Part shown: positions 6,095-13,706 of the stretch, piece by piece
Numbering within the stretch: position 1 is the first letter of the stretch
How the letters are laid out: each line of letters opens with the position of its first letter
NCBI GenBank assembly: GCA_015064805.1
Contig: SVRN01000023.1
Coordinates: 1 to 32,261, forward strand
Reading direction: 5' to 3'
DNA: 32,261 bases
Origin: Oscillospiraceae bacterium
GTDB lineage: Bacteria; Bacillota; Clostridia; Oscillospirales; CAG-272
The notes under the pieces: model-generated
Database searches by the model: none
What the model saw: only the letters and a program-made list of their open reading frames with translations
Told to the model about the DNA's origin: nothing
Program-made: the position numbers and the translations under genes

Positions 6095-6580
6095 ATGAAA
6101 AAGATGATTGCTATGCTTTTGGTACTCGTAATGTGCCTTTCCATTTGCGCTTGTAATAGCGAAAGCGGAACAAATACCGACAACACAAACAACGATGAAA
6201 CAAATATGGACAACACAAACAACGATGAAACAAATACTGACAACACAAACAACAATGAAACAAATACTTCAAAAATTCCTACTGTTGAAGATGTTGTTAA
6301 TGGAATCAAATACGAATTTAAAGATCCCGAGTCTGTCCAAATGTCAGATGCCTGCATTGCTCGTGTAAAAAAAGGAGATGTAGAAAGCAATACGGAATTT
6401 TATGTTATTGGAACGATTCGTGCAAAAAACAGCTTTGGTGGTTATGGTGATCCACAAGCATATATTATTCATTGCAACAACGGAAAGTATAAGATCGTTG
6501 GTGAGTACAATGACGCTTCATACATGATGCAAAAGACTTTCAATGAACTTGGATGTGGAGCGTCTTGGAGCATTGATTAA
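6095..6580 (+). CDS. Small secreted lipoprotein with Asn/Thr-rich repeat linker
   Basis: This 161-aa protein has a signal peptide (MKKMIAMLLVLVMCLSICAC) whose lipobox ICA-C predicts lipid attachment at a Cys and display on the outer face of the membrane. A low-complexity linker of about 3.3 copies of a 10-residue DNTNNDETNT-like unit follows. The C-terminal domain of about 100 residues (GIKYEFKDPESVQMSDA ... YVIGTIRAKNSFGGYGDPQAYIIHC) resembles a widespread small extracytoplasmic domain of unknown function with a K-NSFGGY motif. The ATG at 6095 is preferred over 6080 because GAGGG lies in the right place between them and the signal peptide then starts with MKK. It has its own promoter and terminator. 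Confidence 0.8.
   Translation: MKKMIAMLLVLVMCLSICACNSESGTNTDNTNNDETNMDNTNNDETNTDNTNNNETNTSKIPTVEDVVNGIKYEFKDPESVQMSDACIARVKKGDVESNTEFYVIGTIRAKNSFGGYGDPQAYIIHCNNGKYKIVGEYNDASYMMQKTFNELGCGASWSID
6171..6268 (+). repeat. 30-bp in-frame tandem repeat (about 3.3 copies)
   Basis: Units at 6171-6200, 6201-6230 and 6231-6260 plus a partial copy differ at only a few positions. They encode the flexible linker of the lipoprotein, so linker length could vary by slippage. Confidence 0.85.
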
Positions 6581-6601
6581 AACATAATAATAACCGGAAT
6601 G

Positions 6602-6629
6602 GAGCGGGCGCAAGTCCCGCTCTTATTTT
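6602..6629 (+). terminator. Terminator after the small lipoprotein gene
   Basis: GAGCGGG (6602-6608) pairs with CCCGCTC (6616-6622) over a 7-nt loop, followed by TTATTTT. Confidence 0.8.
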
Positions 6630-6670
6630 GCATATCATTTGACGTGTCCTTTTTTATTTCAATCATCCAC

Positions 6671-6699
6671 TTGCCATCCGACTCAATTTATGGTACAAT
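6671..6699 (+). promoter_or_regulatory. Promoter of the radical SAM gene
   Basis: TTGCCA (6671-6676), a 17-nt spacer and TACAAT (6694-6699), ending 35 nt before the start codon. Confidence 0.65.
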
Positions 6700-6734
6700 A
6701 TACGCAGATACGATTGGCGAAAGGAGGTGCGGCC

Positions 6735-7574
6735 ATGCTTGACAAGATTTATCTGGAGATCACCAACGTGTGCAATCTGGATTGCACGTTTTGCCACAAG
6801 ACGGCGCGGGCAAAAAAGCTGATGAGCGCGCAGGAATTTGATCTGCTGATCGGCAAGCTTGCGGGAAAAGCAAAATATTTGTACTTTCACCTGATGGGCG
6901 AGCCGACGCTGCACCCTCTCTTGCCTCACTTTATCAAGACGGCACGTGACAAAGGCTTCTTGCCGATGATCACGACCAACGGCTCGCTTCTGCGCGAAAA
7001 GGGTGAGGCGCTGCTTGCTTCCCTCCCCTACAAGATCAGCATTTCGCTACACGCGCCTGAGGCCAACGCCGCTTTTTCCGCCGATGGGTATCTGGAATCC
7101 TGCGTTTCCTTCGCCAAGGAGGCCGCGGCTCGTGGCTGTATCGTGGCGTTGCGCTTGTGGAATCTCGGCTCGGAGGCGGACAATTCAAACATACTGGAGC
7201 ATTTGCACGCATCCTTCCCCGGTGAGTGGGGCAAGGTTCGCCGCGGCAGCAGCCTGCGACTTGCCGACAAGCTGTTTTTGGAATGGGGCGAGCGCTTCGA
7301 CTGGCCCGATCCCGCCCTGCCCGAGTGTCCACCCGACACAGATCTTTTCTGCTACGGCTTACGCGATCAGATCGGCGTCCTCGTTGATGGCACGGTAGTT
7401 CCCTGCTGTCTGGACGCGGAGGGCACCCTTGCGCTCGGCAATCTTTTCCTGTCCGAGCTGGAGGACGTCCTGACCTCGCCGCGTGCCAAGACCATCTACG
7501 AAGGCTTTACACACCGTCGCGCGGTGGAATCCTTATGCAGAAAGTGCGGATACGCCAGACGGTTTTCAAGGTGA
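6735..7574 (+). CDS. Radical SAM/SPASM domain protein
   Basis: This 279-aa protein has the radical SAM cluster motif CNLDCTFC (Cys13, Cys17, Cys20), placed at the very N-terminus after a first beta strand. HLMGEPTLHP is the usual GEP motif contacting SAM, and MITTNGSLL follows. The C-terminal part has a short SPASM-like set of Cys: FCYGL, VVPCCLD and LCRKCGY, which could hold an auxiliary Fe-S cluster. The enzyme would cleave SAM reductively to start a radical reaction. Neighbours give no hint of a peptide substrate or cofactor pathway. Start: ATG at 6735 with AAGGAGG about 7 nt upstream. The nearest relatives are generic SPASM proteins of Clostridia. Confidence 0.88.
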   Translation: MLDKIYLEITNVCNLDCTFCHKTARAKKLMSAQEFDLLIGKLAGKAKYLYFHLMGEPTLHPLLPHFIKTARDKGFLPMITTNGSLLREKGEALLASLPYKISISLHAPEANAAFSADGYLESCVSFAKEAAARGCIVALRLWNLGSEADNSNILEHLHASFPGEWGKVRRGSSLRLADKLFLEWGERFDWPDPALPECPPDTDLFCYGLRDQIGVLVDGTVVPCCLDAEGTLALGNLFLSELEDVLTSPRAKTIYEGFTHRRAVESLCRKCGYARRFSR

Positions 7575-7658
7575 ATCAGTGCTTGAATCTGAATGACCAT
7601 AATGCAAAAAGGCAAAGACACCGTATGATAAATCCCAACGTTTACAAGGAGAAAAAAC

Positions 7659-8873
7659 ATGGACAATCAAGCAACACAGACTATGCTTCAGGCAGTTGAG
7701 GCAGCAAAAGCAAGCGCCAGAAAGGCAGAAAGTACATACAGCGCAGGAGTATCGAAGATCAATCGACTCGCCTCACAGCAGATCCGGCTTGGCGTGGGTA
7801 CTGCCGTCAGTCAGGTTTCGGACATTGCGAGCACGGTGAGACGTGTCAACGACGACTACTTTGCCGCCTTTCAGACGTTGGTAGCGATGCTGGACAGCCA
7901 GTGCCGTCCTCTTCTTGCCTATAATCCCGAAGTTTTTGCCATTCGTGAGGTGCGTGATACCATAAAATGGCTGAACGATGAATCCGAGATCAAGACTACC
8001 TTTTCTGCATCCGTGAACGATTCCAGCCGTGGTGATGTTGCAGCTGTCAGTTACGTCCCGACGATGGAAAACAAAATGATTCAAAAATTTTGGGAAACCG
8101 TCTACGATACTCATCCGGGCAAAGACAAGTTTGAACAAGCAGAGCGCCAAAAGGCGCAAATGCAAAAGGAATCGATTGAAAATCGGGTGAAAGCCGAAAA
8201 CGATGCCTATAAAAAAAGCTATGAGACCGCGCTTGCCGCATGGAGCGAAAAGCGTGCCGAAATTCAAAAAAAGCGAGAAGCTGAGGTCAAAAGAGAGCTT
8301 GAACAACTGAAAAAAGATCGCAAGCAAGACATTGAAAAACGCTACGCGCAGTCGCTGAAAAACGGACAAAACCACAAAACTTTCTGCGAAAACAAGAAAA
8401 AAGGGCACGAAAGAGCGCTGGCAAAGCTCGGTTTCTTCAATTTCGCTAAAAAAAGAGAAGCCAAGGAAGGAATCAAAATATCAATCTGCGGCATCGCTGA
8501 GGCAGAGAGAATGATTGAAACTGCTGAAAGAGTTTATCAGAAAGAGACGGCAGAGCTTGACGCCTGGATACGGGCTCAAAAAGCAGTGCTTGAGGAAAAA
8601 GTAAGAAAAAAATATCCCATGCCCAAAAAGCCCAGAAAGCAGACCGCGTATACCGTCCCTCAAAAGATCGTTGACGAAAGCACTAGACAAGAGATTTATG
8701 AAGCGATGGAGCCCGGTAGAAAATACACCATGGCAGAGCTGATGGATACAGTTCCTGCTCTGGCAGATATGACCCAGACACGCGTCTCGGGCCATCTGCG
8801 CCAGATGATCGACGTTGACATTGAACGTATTGAAGAAGACCGCACCGTTTACTTCCGTCTGATCGAAGTCTGA
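7659..8873 (+). CDS. Coiled-coil protein with C-terminal winged-helix-like domain, unknown function
   Basis: I do not recognise this 404-aa protein. The first 85 residues are helical (ASARKAESTYSAG, a small variable part, then VSDIASTVRRVNDDY). Residues about 150-250 are a charged coiled coil very rich in K, E, Q and R. A second helical stretch (AEAERMIETAERVYQKETAELDAWIRAQKAVLEEKVRKK) follows. The last 70 residues (STRQEIYEAMEPGRKYTMAELMDTVPALADMTQTRVSGHLRQMI...RTVYFRLIEV) look like a winged helix-turn-helix. There is no signal peptide or membrane segment. A cytoplasmic scaffold or DNA-associated role is possible. Start: ATG at 7659 with AAGGAG upstream. Confidence 0.7.
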   Translation: MDNQATQTMLQAVEAAKASARKAESTYSAGVSKINRLASQQIRLGVGTAVSQVSDIASTVRRVNDDYFAAFQTLVAMLDSQCRPLLAYNPEVFAIREVRDTIKWLNDESEIKTTFSASVNDSSRGDVAAVSYVPTMENKMIQKFWETVYDTHPGKDKFEQAERQKAQMQKESIENRVKAENDAYKKSYETALAAWSEKRAEIQKKREAEVKRELEQLKKDRKQDIEKRYAQSLKNGQNHKTFCENKKKGHERALAKLGFFNFAKKREAKEGIKISICGIAEAERMIETAERVYQKETAELDAWIRAQKAVLEEKVRKKYPMPKKPRKQTAYTVPQKIVDESTRQEIYEAMEPGRKYTMAELMDTVPALADMTQTRVSGHLRQMIDVDIERIEEDRTVYFRLIEV

Positions 8874-8900
8874 TGATCTGTAAGTATATTTTCCCACAAT

Positions 8901-8940
8901 AAAAATTCAGGCAGGAACAAATTTTCCTGCCTGAATTTTT
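8901..8940 (+). terminator. Strong palindromic terminator
   Basis: A perfect 17-bp stem (8901-8917 with 8924-8940) has an A-run on the 5' arm and a T-run on the 3' arm around a CAGGCAGG core, so it can stop transcription from either side. The loop is CAAATT. Confidence 0.9.
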
Positions 8941-8983
8941 AATTCTCTATTTTGTTTAAATTTTTGATTTCCTATTCTTTTCA

Positions 8984-9012
8984 TTGACATTTTCCGAAAA
9001 ACGTGATATACT
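8984..9012 (+). promoter_or_regulatory. Promoter of the large lipoprotein gene
   Basis: TTGACA (8984-8989), a 17-nt spacer and TATACT (9007-9012); the start codon is 30 nt further on. Confidence 0.8.
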
Positions 9013-9042
9013 ATTTTGAATACATTACGTACGGAGGGCACC

Positions 9043-10836
9043 ATGAAGCATTTTATTTCTTTGCTTTTAGCCATTCTTTTGATTCTTACCCTTGTAGGCT
9101 GTACCATACCGCCCAGCGTCACTCCCCCCGACGACACGGAAGATCCCGGGCAATCGGATCCTACGCCAACCAAGCCCTTTCTTACCAGCGAGTTTTTCAC
9201 AACCTCACAAAGCAGTCTTCAGCTTTCGCTGACGACACTACAGGAGCCCCATTGGGATACACGCCTTGACGTATCTGCTCACAGCGTCTACGGTACGGGA
9301 CCTCTTTTTTTGATCCCGACTCTGCTCAAGCTTGAGGAAGATGGAAAGATTCCCGGCGAGAGCATCCTGAAGGCACCAATATACAAAGCCAATGGAAAAA
9401 TATCTCAGTATGCCAACACCGTTTGCGGAACATATCATGAAATTCTCAATACGTTCGTCGCCTCCCCCGATTTCGGTGTGCGCGCCGTCGGCCTTTCCTC
9501 CGGTGTAACCGACCGCGAAAAAGACTACAAAAACGCGGTAAAAACAGCAATTGAGCTCTCCGTCAAGGCCAAGAACTCCGCCATCGTTTCTATGACCACA
9601 CACGGTTCGACGCTGGCCAGCATCGTCTTTAAAAAAGCAACGGATCCCAAATCCATCTATAACCAAGCCGAAATCAATACGCTCAAAGCAATGGTCAGTG
9701 AGTTACTTGCCGCCGACGGTGCTCTGATGTATATCGAGCAAGCGTATATGTACCATATCCTCGGATACGTGGCAAGTGCCGACGTCCAAATCGGCATTGA
9801 GGCAAAAAAAGAAGAGGCAGCCGGCCTTTGGAGCAAAATCCACACGCTGATCAACACCGAAGGCTCTACCCTTTCCGATATCAAGGCTGTTCTTACCGCC
9901 GCCGACGTTGCACTTCCCTCGGATCTCGAGTCTTATATTGCCAAGTTTGAAGCCACCAAAGCAAACGCCCTCTCGGCTCAAGCAAAGCTTGATGCCATCC
10001 AGACCAAAGAAAGCTACGTTTGGGACGATATCAGCAGCGCCGTTCTTGATCTTGCCAACGTTGACACCGCCAATATCAACGGCTATGCGGCAACAGAGGT
10101 AATGGCAAATCTGGACGCCCTCATTCAATCCATGATGGACGGCGGCTTGAGCATTATAACGCAGAGTGGCGGTGGCGTATATGCGGATATAGCCGATCAC
10201 TGCGGCAATTACAAGACCGACGTCACGATCAACGAGCTCTACTATAAGGGGCTGACGCTGAATAATATCATTGCCGTGATGCAAGTGAACACTTCGGCTT
10301 CCACCACTCATCTTGCCGCCTGTGAAGCGATATTTGATCAGGTCGAACCCCCGATTGGCAGTAACGCGATTGAAGAGGTTCGCGCTTACGTATTCGATCT
10401 TTCCTTCCGCGCAGCGACTCCTGACACAAAGGTGTATCTGAAAACAGGTGCTATCTCATCCGTTCAGAGCGGTGAGCCTGCTGATATGCCAAGCACTATG
10501 ACCTTCTCCGCAAAAGGGGTTAACGCCGCTACCATGCAGTCTATTCTCGGCTGTGTTCGTATCGTCTTCTTTGACACAGAAGAACGAACCATTCTGGGCA
10601 AGGCTACCCTTGACGCAAAGAATGCGCTTATGACGGAAGAAGGCATCGTTGCTCCTCTTGCCATTCAGGAAAGCAGCGCGCCTTTGTTCGAGCTTTCTTC
10701 CGACTCAATCGCCAAGGTCTCCGTCCTGGTCTATATCGACAGCGACGCTGCCACCACCGCCTATATCCCCTACGATGCCTTCTCCTCCGTTCAAAGCGCA
10801 ATTCAACTTGCGTTTTCGGATGCGGAGCCGCAGTAA
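9043..10836 (+). CDS. Large secreted lipoprotein of unknown function
   Basis: This 597-aa protein begins with a signal peptide and a clear lipobox (LTLVGC, Cys20), then a Pro/Asp-rich linker (PPSVTPPDDTEDPGQ). The mature part is mainly alpha-helical with many Ala and Asp. It includes HEILNTFVASPDFGVRAVGLSSGVTDREKD, a long helical middle region (about residues 200-360) and a beta-rich C-terminal end (KVSVLVYIDSDAATTAYIPYDAF). I see no catalytic motif and no repeats strong enough to name a family. The protein would sit on the outer face of the cytoplasmic membrane. The ATG at 9043 is chosen because GGAGG lies directly upstream and the signal peptide starts there. It is a single-gene unit with its own promoter and terminator. 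Confidence 0.8.
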   Translation: MKHFISLLLAILLILTLVGCTIPPSVTPPDDTEDPGQSDPTPTKPFLTSEFFTTSQSSLQLSLTTLQEPHWDTRLDVSAHSVYGTGPLFLIPTLLKLEEDGKIPGESILKAPIYKANGKISQYANTVCGTYHEILNTFVASPDFGVRAVGLSSGVTDREKDYKNAVKTAIELSVKAKNSAIVSMTTHGSTLASIVFKKATDPKSIYNQAEINTLKAMVSELLAADGALMYIEQAYMYHILGYVASADVQIGIEAKKEEAAGLWSKIHTLINTEGSTLSDIKAVLTAADVALPSDLESYIAKFEATKANALSAQAKLDAIQTKESYVWDDISSAVLDLANVDTANINGYAATEVMANLDALIQSMMDGGLSIITQSGGGVYADIADHCGNYKTDVTINELYYKGLTLNNIIAVMQVNTSASTTHLAACEAIFDQVEPPIGSNAIEEVRAYVFDLSFRAATPDTKVYLKTGAISSVQSGEPADMPSTMTFSAKGVNAATMQSILGCVRIVFFDTEERTILGKATLDAKNALMTEEGIVAPLAIQESSAPLFELSSDSIAKVSVLVYIDSDAATTAYIPYDAFSSVQSAIQLAFSDAEPQ

Positions 10837-10842
10837 ATAACA

Positions 10843-10886
10843 AATCCCCGAGAGTTGCGTAAAACATCTCTCGGGGATTGTTTTTT
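10843..10886 (+). terminator. Terminator after the large lipoprotein gene
   Basis: AATCCCCGAGAG (10843-10854) pairs with CTCTCGGGGATT (10868-10879), followed by GTTTTTT. It lies between convergent genes. Confidence 0.85.
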
Positions 10887-10906
10887 AGTTTCTGAAAATC
10901 AACTAA

Positions 10907-12346
10907 TTATATTTGCTTATCACTGAGAACAAGGGTGTACGACGTGCCATCCTCGGGCAACTGATTGGAGTAGATATTAAGTTCAAGTTTGAATTTGTCC
11001 CCAACCATCAAACCGCTCTTTTGTAATGCGCCGGAGCAAATTACAATACCATCGCTATCCAAAAGCTTCCAATCAAACATAATATTTTGCGTGGCCGTCG
11101 AACCATTCCAATCGTATGTTTTTTCACCAACAAATGTAAATAACAGAACATTGTATTGATTAAATTCATATTTGATCTCCGTAAGCTGCACCTTTGAATA
11201 CACCAATTTGGTAAAAGAAACAACCCCAAATTCAAGTTCCATCGGCGTCGAAGGAATTTCAATTGTCGGCTCATTCGACCAACCGCAACGTTCGCAGGTT
11301 CCGATCTTACAGGTGTGTCCCAAGGCGACACCGTAGGTTTCGTTGCAGCTGGAGCAAGTTTTCGGCTCCGTACAGGTTGCTTCCTGCCACTTATGCCCCG
11401 TGGCAGCGATGTCTTGCGTTTCTTTTACGCCGCATGCACAATATCTTTCCTTTTTACCGACCGTCTTGCATCCGGGCTCCTCCGTTGTCACCCATTCTCC
11501 AAACTTGTGACCGGTGGCAGATACGGACTGTTGTGTTACAATCACCGTGTCACATACGGAGCAATGCTTACCTTCCGTTAAGCCACTTTCGGTACAAGTG
11601 GGGGCAACAGCCGCGTCAATGACCTCGGTGTGACCAAGAGCCGCAACCGTTTGCTGTGCGACGAGAACCTCGTCACACACAGAACAATGTTTACCTTCGC
11701 TCAAGCCCGTCCGGGTGCATGTGGGGGCTTGGGCTTTATCAACAACCTCGGTGTGACCAAGAGCCGCAACCGTTTGCTGTGCGATGAGAACCTCGTTACA
11801 CGTAGAGCAATGCTTGCCTTCGCTCAAGCCCGTCTGGGTGCAGGTGGGGGCTTGGGCTTTATCAACAACCTCAGTGTGACCAAGAGCCGCAACCGTTTGC
11901 TGTGCGACGAGAACCTCGTTACACGTAGAGCAATGCTTGCCTTCGCTCAAGCCCGCTTCGGTGCAAGTAGCCTCAATCTCCGCGTCAATGACCTCGGTAT
12001 GACCGAGTGCATCAAGCACTTGCTGGTCAATAAGAACCTTGTTACAAGCAGAGCAATGCATGCCTTCACTCAAGCCCGTCTCGGTACAAGTCGGCTCAAC
12101 TGCCGCATCGACAACCTCGGTATGAGAAAGTGCAGCTACCGTCTCCGTCTGCTTCTCTCCGCACGAGCAGTAACGCGCCTTTTCGCCGTCCTGCGCGCAA
12201 GTGGGTTCCTTCGTCGTTTGCCATTCTTCAAATGCATGAACGTGCTCGCTTTGCGGTTCCTCACCCATATCGCACGCCGTGAACAGCAACGCGCACACAA
12301 GCAAGGCAAGCCCGAATAGCAAGCTGATTTTTATTGTTTTTTTCAT
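10907..12346 (-). CDS. Lipoprotein with tandem 41-residue CxxC repeats
   Basis: This 479-aa protein has a signal peptide ending in the lipobox ALLFTAC. Five near-identical 41-residue repeats follow. Each has the form LGHTEV.D....PTCT..GLSEGKHCS.CNEVL.AQQTVAA, with one single Cys and one CxxC pair. Degenerate flanking copies (KARYCSCGEKQTETVAA, KERYCACGVKETQDIAATGHK, CTEPKTCSSCNETYGVALGHTCK) lie on either side. Repeats of this type are common in surface proteins of gut Clostridia; a metal-binding or disulfide-stabilised stalk is plausible. The last 120 residues (from IPSTPMELEFGV to VLSDKQI) form a beta-rich domain with a TYDWNGSTA motif, perhaps the functional head. ATG at 12346 with AAGGAG upstream. 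Confidence 0.82.
   Translation of the reverse strand: MKKTIKISLLFGLALLVCALLFTACDMGEEPQSEHVHAFEEWQTTKEPTCAQDGEKARYCSCGEKQTETVAALSHTEVVDAAVEPTCTETGLSEGMHCSACNKVLIDQQVLDALGHTEVIDAEIEATCTEAGLSEGKHCSTCNEVLVAQQTVAALGHTEVVDKAQAPTCTQTGLSEGKHCSTCNEVLIAQQTVAALGHTEVVDKAQAPTCTRTGLSEGKHCSVCDEVLVAQQTVAALGHTEVIDAAVAPTCTESGLTEGKHCSVCDTVIVTQQSVSATGHKFGEWVTTEEPGCKTVGKKERYCACGVKETQDIAATGHKWQEATCTEPKTCSSCNETYGVALGHTCKIGTCERCGWSNEPTIEIPSTPMELEFGVVSFTKLVYSKVQLTEIKYEFNQYNVLLFTFVGEKTYDWNGSTATQNIMFDWKLLDSDGIVICSGALQKSGLMVGDKFKLELNIYSNQLPEDGTSYTLVLSDKQI
11508..12134 (-). repeat. 123-bp coding tandem repeats
   Basis: Five in-frame repeats with a 123-bp period encode the Cys-motif repeats of the lipoprotein. The three central units (about 11630-12000) are nearly identical in DNA sequence; for example, GACCAAGAGCCGCAACCG recurs at 123-bp steps. 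This indicates recent expansion or gene conversion. Confidence 0.8.
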
Positions 12347-12388
12347 GTTATTATCTCCTTTTTTATATTCATGTGCACTAACCAAAAT

Positions 12389-12421
12389 CACCTATTAAAC
12401 GCAGACTTCGGTTTACAGGTG
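12389..12421 (-). terminator. Possible terminator of the SHOCT protein gene
   Basis: On the minus strand, CACCT-G-TAAAC pairs with GTTTA-AT-AGGTG and is followed by ATTTT. The stem is interrupted and the T-tract short, so this is a weak call. Confidence 0.4.
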
Positions 12422-12440
12422 TTTCTGATCAGGAAAGCCA

Positions 12441-13385
12441 TCAAAGACCAAGCAATTCCTTTTTCTTTGCGTCATATTCTTCTTGAGTAATCGCACCGCT
12501 GTCAAGAAGGTCTTTGTATTTTTTAAGCTCGTCAGCAGGTGAAGATTGCTGAGCAGTTGTTTGCTGAGCAGGAGCACTCTCCGCATTTTTCGCTTTGTTT
12601 CTTTTGGTAGAAGGATTCATACTGTTACCTATGATATAGAAAACGATAGCGGCAATAATCAGGATAATATACCCCTGCCAAAAATAACGGAATATCCAAG
12701 TGATCGTTGCAACATTCGTGCTTGCGCTGATAAAGCTTGCAATAAGCAACAATACTACAACGCAAGCGGCGGATATCAAATAAAAGACGCGCGCCTTTTT
12801 TTGCTTAGGATCAACAAGCTTGTCAGAATCCTCTTCAGGATTCTTCTTCAAATACAAAATATCGGAAATGCCACAGGTCAAAAAAGCAATCGCCGGAATA
12901 GCAATCAGAGCGCTGTTAATCGTGGCTGAAAGTGTATTGATAACCGGATAGGCAAGATTGACCTCAACCTTCTCATAATACAGTAAATCCGCAACCGATT
13001 CGATGATCTCGATGTTGTTGATTACGTTTCCTGCAATCGCACAGAAAAGATTAAAAATAACGATCAATAGCAACACGCATCCCGGCAGCATCGTTACTTT
13101 ACGCTTGGATGAGTTGCGCAGTATGTATATAGCAGCAACAATACAGAATGGGATGATCAATGCCTCAAAGAATTTTGCAAAGCCTGCGATAGAAGCCAGA
13201 AATCTTCCTGCATTATATACTTCATCAAACTCGAATAACTGCATATCAAGCTTTGCATCTACCATGTTGGAGAACTCCAGATAGTTATCGAAGCTCATAA
13301 TGTTTCTGATTCCCATTTGAAATAACCAGATAGGAAGAGTCAAAACCAAGAGTACAATCGCGAATGTTTTTTTTGCCGTTTTCAT
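12441..13385 (-). CDS. Multi-pass membrane protein with C-terminal SHOCT domain
   Basis: This 314-aa protein has about six predicted membrane segments: FAIVLLVLTLPIWLF, ALIIPFCIVAAIYIL, LPGCVLLLIVIFNLFCAIAG, ALIAIPAIAFLTCGI, FYLISAACVVVLLLIASFI and GYIILIIAAIVFYIIG. A low-complexity Gln/Ala/Ser linker follows, and then a classic SHOCT domain (DELKKYKDLLDSGAITQEEYDAKKKELLGL). SHOCT domains are short oligomerisation or tethering modules with no known catalysis. No transport motif is seen. ATG at 13385 with AGGAGT upstream. The only strong promoter ahead of it lies beyond a structured RNA and a terminator, so expression may depend on readthrough. Confidence 0.82.
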   Translation of the reverse strand: MKTAKKTFAIVLLVLTLPIWLFQMGIRNIMSFDNYLEFSNMVDAKLDMQLFEFDEVYNAGRFLASIAGFAKFFEALIIPFCIVAAIYILRNSSKRKVTMLPGCVLLLIVIFNLFCAIAGNVINNIEIIESVADLLYYEKVEVNLAYPVINTLSATINSALIAIPAIAFLTCGISDILYLKKNPEEDSDKLVDPKQKKARVFYLISAACVVVLLLIASFISASTNVATITWIFRYFWQGYIILIIAAIVFYIIGNSMNPSTKRNKAKNAESAPAQQTTAQQSSPADELKKYKDLLDSGAITQEEYDAKKKELLGL

Positions 13386-13419
13386 ATCTTACTCCTACAA
13401 ATATATTTTTGGTGAAAAT

Positions 13420-13449
13420 AAAAAAGTGCGCCAACCGAAGCTGACGCAC
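13420..13449 (-). terminator. UUCG-loop terminator after the structured RNA
   Basis: On the minus strand, GTGCGTCAGC pairs with GTTGGCGCAC (G-U pairs included) around a TTCG tetraloop (stem 13426-13449), followed by TTTTTT (13420-13425). Confidence 0.88.
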
Positions 13450-13646
13450 CAAAAACGCAACCCCCGATTGTCGCCAAACAAATTTCAAGCAATCATACGG
13501 ATATTTCACCATACAAAAATAACCTGCGGAGATTTGCGTTTTTATCAAATCAACGTGATTATTTTTGTATGCGAAAAAAAGGCATCATTCACCCTTTTCG
13601 AAAAAGAGAAAAATATCCCTATCATTGCGTATGAAATTTGTTTGGC
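13420..13646 (-). ncRNA. Rod-like structured RNA with own promoter and terminator (6S-like RNA or leader)
   Basis: On the minus strand the predicted transcript starts at a perfect 15-nt arm (13632-13646) that pairs with 13473-13487. The helix continues with GCAAT/ATTGC, then AAATATCC (13611-13618) with GGATATTT (13499-13506). After a large one-sided bulge of about 39 nt, TTATTTTTGTATG (13559-13571) pairs with CATACAAAAATAA (13510-13522). A 6-bp hairpin (13531-13536 with 13546-13551) closes the end. A Rho-independent terminator follows at once. There is no convincing ORF. Body length (about 174 nt) and shape recall 6S RNA. However, the terminator is only about 35 nt before the SHOCT gene, so a cis-acting leader is equally possible. 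Confidence 0.6.
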
Positions 13647-13652
13647 ATCTTC

Positions 13653-13681
13653 ATTATAGCACAATCATTTGCGTTTGTAAA
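13653..13681 (-). promoter_or_regulatory. Promoter of the structured RNA
   Basis: On the minus strand, TTTACA (13676-13681), a 17-nt spacer and TATAAT (13653-13658). The predicted start, near 13646-13647, coincides with the first base of the long RNA helix, which supports the pairing of promoter and RNA. Confidence 0.75.
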
Positions 13682-13706
13682 TAAAAAATTATGATTTTTC
13701 CAAGGA

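Noticed and set aside
11630..12319. Repetitive plus-strand open frame or a CRISPR-like array at the 123-bp repeats
   Set aside because: The repeat period is the coding repeat of the minus-strand lipoprotein. Units adjoin without spacers and there are no cas genes.
13285..13548. An 87-residue minus-strand open frame overlapping the structured RNA
   Set aside because: It runs through the terminator hairpin and into the SHOCT gene, has no ribosome site and no protein-like pattern.
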